From assembly GCA_047619485.1 (NCBI GenBank), contig JBLHKE010000007.1, positions 1-32,137 on the forward strand: 32,137 nucleotides of DNA, written 5' to 3'. Below are positions 25,366-32,137 of the stretch, one piece after another; positions within the stretch are counted from its first letter, which is position 1, and each line of letters starts with the position of its first letter. A program made the translations under genes and the position numbers. The notes under the pieces are model-generated. The model saw only the letters and a program-made list of their open reading frames with translations, was not told the origin of the DNA and made no database searches. This DNA is from JBLHKE01 sp047619485 (lineage in GTDB: Bacteria; Verrucomicrobiota; Verrucomicrobiia; Verrucomicrobiales; DEV007).

Positions 25366-26748
25366 ATGAGGCTCAAATTTCTAATTCATCTGAGTACTAG
25401 CATCGTGCTTTGTCTGTTCGGACAGCTGAGTATTCTGTCGGCTCAGACACGAGAGATTCGCGTGGCAACTTTCAACACCAGTCTGTTTCGGAATGAATCT
25501 GGAAAATTGTTAGAAGAGCTTGGCGGGTCGGATGTTATCAAAACGCAGTGGGTTGCGGAGATCATCCAGCGGGTGAATCCAGATATCGTTTTGCTCAACG
25601 AATTCGACTACGATGCGGCTGGCGACGCAATCGACCGCTTCCATGCCAACTACCTTCAGGTCGGGCAGGGCAGCCAGAGTGCTGTCGAGTTTCCCTATCG
25701 CTACGTTGCGGAGTCGAACACCGGGATCGCGTCCTGTTTTGATTTCAACAACAGCGGGCATGTCGTGAAGATACCGATGCGTTCGGGCTATGGCGAAGAT
25801 GCGTTCGGCTTCGGGCAATTTGAGGGGCAATACGGGATGGCGGTGTTGTCGAAGTACCCGATCGATCTCGAAGGCGTGCGCACTTTTCAGACCTTCCTCT
25901 GGAAAGACATGCCAGGCGCGTTGTTGCCGGACCGTTCGTTCACGCCAGCGCCTGGTGACTACTACAACGAGGCAGAGTTAGAGGTGTTCCGGCTTTCGTC
26001 GAAGAGCCATTGGGATTTGCCGATCGATATCGATGGTGAGGTCGTGCACCTGCTGGCATCCCATCCGACCCCACCGACATTCGACCAATCAGAGGATCGC
26101 AATGGCTTGCGCAACCACGATGAGATCAGGCTCTGGGCGGATTACGTCGGCGGCAGCGGGGGATACCTCTACGATGACAATGGAGAACGTGGCGGGATTG
26201 GCGATGACGTTCGGTTTGTGATCTGTGGTGATCAAAATGCCGATCCGGTCGACGGTGACAGTGTCGATGTTGCGATCTTGCAATTGCTCGATAATCCCAA
26301 GGTCAACGGGAGTTTTACCCCGAGGAGATCGAGTGGAAACTCGGACACGTCCACGTTCGGGTTGCGTGTCGACTATGTCCTACCATCACAAGCTGGATTT
26401 GAAATTGTGGATGGCGGGATTTTCTGGCCGGTCGGAGGTGCGGACGGCGCCAACCTGGTCGGGGCCTCTGACCACCGGTTGGTGTGGATGGATCTGAGCT
26501 TGACCCCGTTGATCTCGGAGGCGGTGCAGGCCTTGCAGGTTGAGGTGGATGGGGCGGACGTCGTGTTGACGTGGAGCGCGAACGCGGGTGTCAGCTATGA
26601 GGTGGAATCCTCGGATGATCTGCAGGCTTGGAATGCCGTGACAGGGGAACCGCCTGAAGTGGCAGATGGGGCGGTGTTTTTCCGCGACTCAGGTGCGGCG
26701 ATCCTGCCTGGACGGAAATTCTACCGTGTGCGCGCAGACTTCGACTAG
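25366..26748 (+). CDS. Secreted endonuclease/exonuclease/phosphatase-family protein with C-terminal FYR module
   Basis: 460 residues from ATG 25366, with a signal peptide ending near LSILSA before QTREIRVATFN. The EEP (DNase I-like) fold motifs are all present in order: ATFN at 34-37, LLNEFD with metal-binding Glu79, HLLASH with His233, GDQN with Asp289 and Asn291, RVDYVLP, and SDH with Asp369 and His370. By family it is a metal-dependent phosphodiesterase acting on nucleic acid or a phospho-compound, here outside the cytoplasm. The last 70 residues (VVLTWSANAGVSYEVESSDDL ... RKFYRVRADFD) are the module shared with three other secreted proteins of the window. It converges with the SGNH hydrolase gene; the stop codons overlap by 4 bp. 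Phosphate scavenging from extracellular DNA would suit it, by inference. Confidence 0.9.
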   Translation: MRLKFLIHLSTSIVLCLFGQLSILSAQTREIRVATFNTSLFRNESGKLLEELGGSDVIKTQWVAEIIQRVNPDIVLLNEFDYDAAGDAIDRFHANYLQVGQGSQSAVEFPYRYVAESNTGIASCFDFNNSGHVVKIPMRSGYGEDAFGFGQFEGQYGMAVLSKYPIDLEGVRTFQTFLWKDMPGALLPDRSFTPAPGDYYNEAELEVFRLSSKSHWDLPIDIDGEVVHLLASHPTPPTFDQSEDRNGLRNHDEIRLWADYVGGSGGYLYDDNGERGGIGDDVRFVICGDQNADPVDGDSVDVAILQLLDNPKVNGSFTPRRSSGNSDTSTFGLRVDYVLPSQAGFEIVDGGIFWPVGGADGANLVGASDHRLVWMDLSLTPLISEAVQALQVEVDGADVVLTWSANAGVSYEVESSDDLQAWNAVTGEPPEVADGAVFFRDSGAAILPGRKFYRVRADFD

Positions 26749-28019
26749 CGTTGCTGGATACGCAGGTGCAGGAACTGCGCGTCTTGAGAGCTTGGCACGG
26801 AGACGAGAAAATGGTTGTCGCTCAGCTCAGAAATGTTGCCTGCTCCAACCGGAGTCCAGCCGGTGAGGTTGCTGGAAATTTCAGGGATCACCTCGTAGCA
26901 GGTATGAGCTCTGACCGTGTATTCGAACTGAAAAGAGCCGCCGGTGATCACCGGGGACGGGAGGTTGGTCGGTTGGGTCGGATCGAGATCGAGGGCATAC
27001 TCGAGCAGATTGTTCAGGCCGTCCCCATCCGGGTCATCGTCCGGCTGGCGCTGGTTCGACGCGAGTCCGAAACCCTCTGCCCACTCGCTCAGCGGTGTCT
27101 CGAGTCCGAGTAGGTCTTCGACGATCTCTAACTCGCTGAATGGCTCGGCGCCTAGATCGTATTTCTCGTTGTAGGCCGCGATGATCTCGTTGGCGACGAG
27201 GGCCTGACCGTTGGTGTTGGGGTGGAAGTTTTGCGATAGATCGCCGCCCAGCCACAGGTATTCAGCATCACCGTCATCATCGCCTTCGTTGATGAAGGGA
27301 TAGCCGCCAATGCAGTAGGGATCATCCGAGAGGAGCTCGGTTACAAACGTGAAAACATCAGCGTAGCCAATGTCCTTCTCCTCGGCAAGATCGCGGAGAT
27401 TGTCGTTCAGCGTCTGCAGCGCGGTGGTGACACGGCCGGTTTTGATCGGGTCAGTCGGGTGGTCGGCTTTGACTTCCGGGGTGGCGCCGACGTGTGGGAC
27501 GTTGACGAGGATCATGCGCATGTTTGGCGTGTCGTCTAGGACGAAGTCGATGATGTCCTTAAGGTCGTTCTCGATGCGCGCGATGATGTCGTCGGCCGTG
27601 CCCTGGTTGCCGTTGTAGATCGGGCCATACTTGCTGTCGATGTCGTTGCCACCGATGAAGACGACAACGGAATCGACGTTGTCGAAATCATCGTTGATCG
27701 CATCTTGGAATACCTCTTGCAGGAAGCTGCCGCCAGTGAGCAGGTCGGCGAAATCTTCTGCGGACGACGTGGGTTGTGCCCAGTTGTATTCGTAACGCCT
27801 AGTCGGTCGCCTTTCGCCAAAATCGAAGTCATCGGCACGATTTTCCGCCAGTAGTTCCACCCAGTTTCGTGCATCGGGGAAGACCGGGAACTCAACTTGG
27901 TATTCTCGCGACAGGCTGTCGCCGATGACGAGAACTTTCTCGGCGGCGAGAGTGTTCGATGACGGGAAGAAGGCCGCGCAGGCGACGACGGCCGCCAGGG
28001 AAAGGGCGGTTATTTTCAT
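26745..28019 (-). CDS. Secreted SGNH/GDSL hydrolase with TSP3-like loop and C-terminal module
   Basis: 424 residues. A signal peptide (MKITALSLAAVVACAAFFPSSNTLAA) opens the protein. The SGNH blocks are present: GDSLS with Ser35, GGND with Asn124 and NFHPN with His265, so an active esterase or lipase fold is expected; the usual Asp three residues before His is Gln/Asn-like here (SQNFH). Residues about 328-347 are a calcium-type loop (DPDGDGLNNLLEYALDLDP). The last 70 residues are a diverged copy of the shared C-terminal module (CYEVIPEISSNLTGW ... AQFLHLRIQQR). By family it would hydrolyse an ester, perhaps an acetylated polysaccharide, at the cell surface or outside. It is convergent with the EEP gene and overlaps it by 4 bp. 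Confidence 0.88.
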   Translation of the reverse strand: MKITALSLAAVVACAAFFPSSNTLAAEKVLVIGDSLSREYQVEFPVFPDARNWVELLAENRADDFDFGERRPTRRYEYNWAQPTSSAEDFADLLTGGSFLQEVFQDAINDDFDNVDSVVVFIGGNDIDSKYGPIYNGNQGTADDIIARIENDLKDIIDFVLDDTPNMRMILVNVPHVGATPEVKADHPTDPIKTGRVTTALQTLNDNLRDLAEEKDIGYADVFTFVTELLSDDPYCIGGYPFINEGDDDGDAEYLWLGGDLSQNFHPNTNGQALVANEIIAAYNEKYDLGAEPFSELEIVEDLLGLETPLSEWAEGFGLASNQRQPDDDPDGDGLNNLLEYALDLDPTQPTNLPSPVITGGSFQFEYTVRAHTCYEVIPEISSNLTGWTPVGAGNISELSDNHFLVSVPSSQDAQFLHLRIQQR

Positions 28020-28053
28020 GTCTTAATTTACTCCGGAAGTTGGGGCCGGCAAG

Positions 28054-28554
28054 CTAGTTCAGGACGAGCAGTAGGAACTCGCTGTCGCTCAGGGCGGTGA
28101 TCACGAGTTCGGTTTCATCGATGATCCTCGCCGAGCGCTTTTCGCTGAGTTCGTGCCCGTTCAGATCGAGATTCCCACGGTCGCAGCGAAGCCAGAGGGC
28201 GTGTCCGTCTCTGATCGGGTAGGTGAGCCGGTGGCCGAGGCCGAGCTGGCATGTGTAGATCTGCACTTCGGCGTTGATTCTGAGCGAGCCGAAGCGCCCG
28301 TCGGGGGACGCGAGCAGGCAGAGGATGTTGTCGCGCTCCGCGTCGGAGAACCTCCCACGACGATCTGGCAGTTCGGCCTTTAGCTCGATCGGCGAGAACT
28401 GGAGGTCGCAAGGATTCTCCGCGGCCCTGCTGCTGGAAAGCCGCGTCGTGTTGCCATCGAGCGAAAACGTTTCGTGCCCAGCCTGGTGGCCTCCAGCTGG
28501 GAGTAGGGCGTGGAATCGGCTAGCGGGTGAAGCGGAATGATCAAGATTTATCAT
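28054..28554 (-). CDS. Half-length pirin-like protein (C-terminal cupin domain only)
   Basis: 166 residues. From about 62 onward (ELPDRRGRFSDAERDNILCLLASPDGRFGSL) it matches the second cupin of YhaK-type pirins/quercetinases, including ASPDG, the LxI-A-V-IYTCQL strands and the ending LVITALSDSEFLLLVLN. The usual first cupin, which carries the metal-binding HxHxD/E residues, is absent; the first 60 residues have no recognisable pirin motif. Such a protein could not bind the pirin metal. It may be a naturally short protein or the remains of a full-length gene. Its start is 48 bp from the divergent sulfurtransferase gene. No clear ribosome-binding site. Confidence 0.72.
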   Translation of the reverse strand: MINLDHSASPASRFHALLPAGGHQAGHETFSLDGNTTRLSSSRAAENPCDLQFSPIELKAELPDRRGRFSDAERDNILCLLASPDGRFGSLRINAEVQIYTCQLGLGHRLTYPIRDGHALWLRCDRGNLDLNGHELSEKRSARIIDETELVITALSDSEFLLLVLN

Positions 28555-28602
28555 TTGATTGTGAAGCGGGCTACGTAGGGTAGGATGTAGTCAACAAGAC
28601 CA

Positions 28603-29466
28603 ATGAGCGATAAATTTTCAGCCTACGCAAACCCGGAAAAACTAGTCAGCACCGACTGGCTGACCGAGCACCTAAATGACGAGAACCTGCGGATCGTGGA
28701 GAGCAACGAGGACTTGCTCCTCTATGATATGGGGCACATCCCTGGAGCGGTGCACATCGATTGGCGACGCGATTTGAACGATCAATTGACGCGCGATTAC
28801 GTCAACGCGGCCGATTTTGCCGAGGTTTGTTCTCGCAACGGGATCGGGCCCGAAACGACGGTGGTTTTCTATGGCGACAAGTCGAACTGGTGGGCTTGCT
28901 ACGCCCTCTGGGTGTTCAACCTCTTCGGACACACGAATACCAAGATCCTCGATGGCGGCCGCGACAAGTGGAAAGCCGAGGAGCGCGAGATGACGAAGGA
29001 GAAGCCAAGTATCGATCCGGTGGATTTCCCGCTGCCCGCCAGCCGGGACGACGAGACGGATCGTGCATTCTACTCGGACACCTTGAAGCACATGGCGGAG
29101 GGCTTGCCGATGGTCGATGTGCGCTCGCCGGGTGAGTTTTCTGGTGCGGTCACCCACATGCCTGAATACCCTCAGGAGGGGGTGTTGCGCGGCGGTCATA
29201 TCCCGAAGGCGAAGAGTTGCCCGTGGTCGACGGCTGCCAATCCTGATGGGACGTTTAAGACGGCCGAGGAATTACGTGGGATTTACACCGAGGGGCTTGA
29301 GCTTGGCGATGCCGACCAGATCGTGGCTTATTGCCGCATCGGGGAGCGATCGAGCCACACCTGGTTCGTGCTCAAGTACCTGCTCGGTTACAAGAATGTG
29401 CGCAACTACGACGGCAGCTGGACCGAGTGGGGCAACATGGTGCGCTCGCCGATCGAACGTTCTTAA
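28603..29466 (+). CDS. Tandem-rhodanese thiosulfate/3-mercaptopyruvate sulfurtransferase
   Basis: 287 residues, typical of two-domain rhodaneses. The N-terminal domain (about 12-130) is inactive: the position of the catalytic Cys is Asp92 (FYGDKSNWW). The C-terminal domain (about 155-280) has the active loop CRIGERSS with Cys244, followed by HTWFVLKYLLGYKNVRNYDGS, closely like the actinobacterial CysA sulfurtransferases. It transfers sulfane sulfur from thiosulfate or 3-mercaptopyruvate to an acceptor in the cytoplasm. The next gene, 18 bp downstream, encodes a SufE-like sulfur acceptor, so the pair probably passes sulfur on. It has no clear Shine-Dalgarno site. Confidence 0.92.
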   Translation: MSDKFSAYANPEKLVSTDWLTEHLNDENLRIVESNEDLLLYDMGHIPGAVHIDWRRDLNDQLTRDYVNAADFAEVCSRNGIGPETTVVFYGDKSNWWACYALWVFNLFGHTNTKILDGGRDKWKAEEREMTKEKPSIDPVDFPLPASRDDETDRAFYSDTLKHMAEGLPMVDVRSPGEFSGAVTHMPEYPQEGVLRGGHIPKAKSCPWSTAANPDGTFKTAEELRGIYTEGLELGDADQIVAYCRIGERSSHTWFVLKYLLGYKNVRNYDGSWTEWGNMVRSPIERS

Positions 29467-29484
29467 TTTTTTCTCGAAGCTGCT

Positions 29485-29943
29485 ATGAGCTACCCCGGTG
29501 GACTGGATGATATCATCGAGCTTTTCGAAATCTTACCCGAGATCGAAAAGCGCGAGACGCTGATCACTTACGCGGAAGGCGCAGATAAGTGTGGACCCCG
29601 AGAGGGAGAGGCCTTCGAACTCGAAGACATTCGCAAGGATGAGGAGTGCACCGACACGGTCGGGATCTTCCTCAATCACGATGCCGAGACCGGTGCGCAC
29701 TTTCGGGTGTCGCTCGGGCACCAGGTGCAGACGCTGACGCGGGCGATGACCTCGATCTTGTGCAAGGGGCTCGATGGCTGCTCACTAGAGGAGATCCTCG
29801 AGGTGCCGAGCGATTTTGTGCCGAAGATTGTCGGGGGCGAACTGGTGCGGCAGCGCAGCCAGACGGTGTATTACGTGCTGACGCGCATGAAAGGTGCTGC
29901 GAAGGTGTTGTTGCGGCGCCGCGAGGCGGCTGAGGGGGAATGA
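29485..29943 (+). CDS. sufE: SufE-like sulfur acceptor protein
   Basis: 152 residues, the family length. DDIIELFEILPEIEKRETLI and the later VVG-like core match SufE/CsdE. The persulfide-accepting cysteine is Cys55 in DEECTDTVGIFL, where E. coli SufE has Cys51 in GCQSQVW. SufE takes sulfur from the cysteine desulfurase SufS and passes it to the Fe-S scaffold. Here the partner gene is a rhodanese rather than sufS, so it might accept sulfur from that enzyme instead; this is inference. A second Cys at 36 is not conserved in the family as far as I know. The gap after the rhodanese gene is 18 bp. Confidence 0.85.
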   Translation: MSYPGGLDDIIELFEILPEIEKRETLITYAEGADKCGPREGEAFELEDIRKDEECTDTVGIFLNHDAETGAHFRVSLGHQVQTLTRAMTSILCKGLDGCSLEEILEVPSDFVPKIVGGELVRQRSQTVYYVLTRMKGAAKVLLRRREAAEGE

Positions 29944-30071
29944 CTGGTGGCTGAACTCGCCAGAGTATAGATGGATGTTGGTGGGCGTCGCGATGGCCTT
30001 GCTAGGCATGGCTAAATTCTAGCGAAATCAGCTACATTTTTCGACTCGATTTGGAGATCGAACTCACGCCG

Positions 30072-31127
<1,056 letters not shown>

Positions 31128-31219
31128 GGGATGTCCAGAAGGTACGATATTTTGGTGAGGATTAGGCGCCTCCCGATCGGTGGGACGACGTTCAGAAAAC
31201 TAGCGAGGGAGAGAAATGG

Positions 31220-31972
31220 TCAGTCCTCGGTGGTGCGAGGGGCAGGGGAGACTTCGAAAGGCTCGTAGGTCTCATCCTCAGTTGTCCCGGTGTCGTCAGC
31301 TGCTTCGGGTTCGACAGGTTCCGCCTTGCGGATAATCGCTTTGGGAATCGAGGCTGGATCAACGGGCACGGCTTTCGAGACTTCGTTATCGAGCTGAGTG
31401 CGGGGAACAGTCTCCAGAACGATCGGCGTTCCCGACTTGTTCACCGGAGCGGTCTCATTTTCCTGAGGAGTCTCAGCAGGTGAGTTGTTTCCCCCAGCCG
31501 GTGTCGCACTTGGATTCGCGGCCACAAAGGTTGGCTCTGATCCGATGGGCGGTGGTTGCACCGTGTTCTGATTGTTTCCGTAAAGATGACTGACTAGGTA
31601 AGTCCCACTGATGCCGAGGAAGACGACAGCTGCAGCTGATGCCACAATCGGACGTATGTGGATGCGGCTCGTCAGGCGACCAAAACGATCCCGTACCTCT
31701 TGGCTGACGCCTCCGAGCAGGAACTGTTCGGCTTGATGGTCGTCGGCAGCGCTGAACTGGGCGATCGCATCGCTCGTGTCGACGCCGACATGCTCACAGT
31801 AGATCTTGAGGAAACTCTTGGCGAACATTAGGTTCGGCAGTTTCTCAAACTCGTCGGCTTCAAGTTGACGCAATACGTCCCGATGGACGCGCGTTTTATG
31901 CGCGACATCTTCGATCGTGAGACTCAACGAATTTCTCGCAGCCCGCAGTTGTTGTCCGATTGATTCCGACAT
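31220..31972 (-). CDS. rodZ: RodZ-like helix-turn-helix membrane protein
   Basis: 250 residues. The N-terminal helix-turn-helix of HTH_25/RodZ type is at about 5-66 (IGQQLRAARNSLSLTIEDVAHKT, FEKLPNLMFAKSFLKIYCEHVG). A membrane helix lies at about 107-130 (PIVASAAAVVFLGISGTYLV). The C-terminal 120 residues are disordered, acidic and Pro/Glu-rich, with no recognisable RodZ periplasmic beta-domain, so the tail is shorter than in E. coli. By family it links MreB filaments to the membrane and helps set rod shape. The start at 31972 is preceded by GAGG at 6-9 nt. It sits between a probable ftsK end and the DAHP synthase gene. Confidence 0.86.
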   Translation of the reverse strand: MSESIGQQLRAARNSLSLTIEDVAHKTRVHRDVLRQLEADEFEKLPNLMFAKSFLKIYCEHVGVDTSDAIAQFSAADDHQAEQFLLGGVSQEVRDRFGRLTSRIHIRPIVASAAAVVFLGISGTYLVSHLYGNNQNTVQPPPIGSEPTFVAANPSATPAGGNNSPAETPQENETAPVNKSGTPIVLETVPRTQLDNEVSKAVPVDPASIPKAIIRKAEPVEPEAADDTGTTEDETYEPFEVSPAPRTTED

Positions 31973-32056
31973 TATGACCTCTAGTTCTCCTTTGCTCGAG
32001 TCTAACTACGCCAAAAAGAGAACATTTCATCAACCATTGCATAAATTTTAAAACTT

Positions 32057-32137
32057 TCAGCTGTTAAAATCGACTAGAATCTCGCGGGGTTTCGCTCCCT
32101 CACCGGGACCGATTACACCACGTGTTTCTAGAATGTC
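32057..32137 (-). CDS. ftsK: C-terminal end of a probable FtsK/SpoIIIE DNA translocase; 5' part outside window
   Basis: The minus-strand frame open from the window edge ends at TGA (32057-32059) and reads DILETRGVIGPGEGAKPRE followed by ILVDFNS. This matches the end of the FtsK gamma domain (the DNA-recognising winged helix, often GIVGP.. GSK.REVL). FtsK pumps chromosome termini through the division septum. Only 26 residues are visible, so the call rests on this motif alone. It is followed, 84 bp later, by rodZ. Confidence 0.72.
   Translation of the reverse strand, partial: DILETRGVIGPGEGAKPREILVDFNS

Noticed and set aside
29944..30071. Terminator between sufE and the DAHP synthase gene
   Set aside because: Only very short inverted repeats (GCTAG/CTAGC) and no convincing stem plus T-run.

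Overview
The window looks like the chromosome of a verrucomicrobium, probably a member of the Verrucomicrobiales. The grounds are a PEP-CTERM protein with a poly-Arg tail, very large secreted multidomain proteins (sulfatase/sialidase, CotH with lamin-tail domains), TSP3-like DxDGDG loops followed by a recurring C-terminal module, AraR-like GntR/LacI chimeric regulators, few clear Shine-Dalgarno sites and moderately high GC. No rRNA, tRNA, CRISPR array or recognisable transposase was seen.

Layout. 1-654 is the 3' end of a Kef/CPA2-type antiporter. 659-5464 (-) is a giant secreted enzyme joining a sulfatase, a sialate-O-acetylesterase-like domain and a GH33 sialidase; an AraR-like regulator (5567-6628 +) is divergent from it, with a candidate operator between them. 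6724-8643 (+) is a LamG-type secreted protein. 8644-9090 is noncoding and is bounded by a 15-bp inverted repeat. 9091-12900 (-) is a CotH/lamin-tail secreted protein. 13271-13939 (-) is a PEP-CTERM protein with a clear terminator. 14213-15319 (-) is a second AraR-like regulator and 15580-16683 (-) a zinc alcohol dehydrogenase. 16751-17793 (+) is a decayed secreted sialidase.

From 25244 down to 17784 five genes lie on the minus strand: a DUF3857 protein with a degenerate transglutaminase site, a POT peptide transporter with a pseudopilin-like insert, and three tightly overlapping envelope genes, the first carrying a 15-bp tandem repeat. A promoter can be read in front of that last trio. 25366-26748 (+) is a secreted EEP-family nuclease/phosphatase, convergent and overlapping with a secreted SGNH hydrolase (26745-28019 -). 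A half-length pirin (28054-28554 -), a rhodanese plus SufE pair (28603-29943 +), DAHP synthase (30072-31127 -), a RodZ-like protein (31220-31972 -) and the last codons of what looks like FtsK (32057-32137 -) complete the window.

How it fits together. The left half is an exported glycan-degradation locus: sulfate, O-acetyl and sialic acid groups could be removed by one polypeptide under control of a sugar-sensing regulator, and the nearby sialidase pseudogene shows turnover of the same function. Four secreted proteins share one C-terminal module, suggesting a common export or anchoring route. The central cluster may be an envelope/peptide-uptake unit; its three small genes match no family I recognise. 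The right end is housekeeping.
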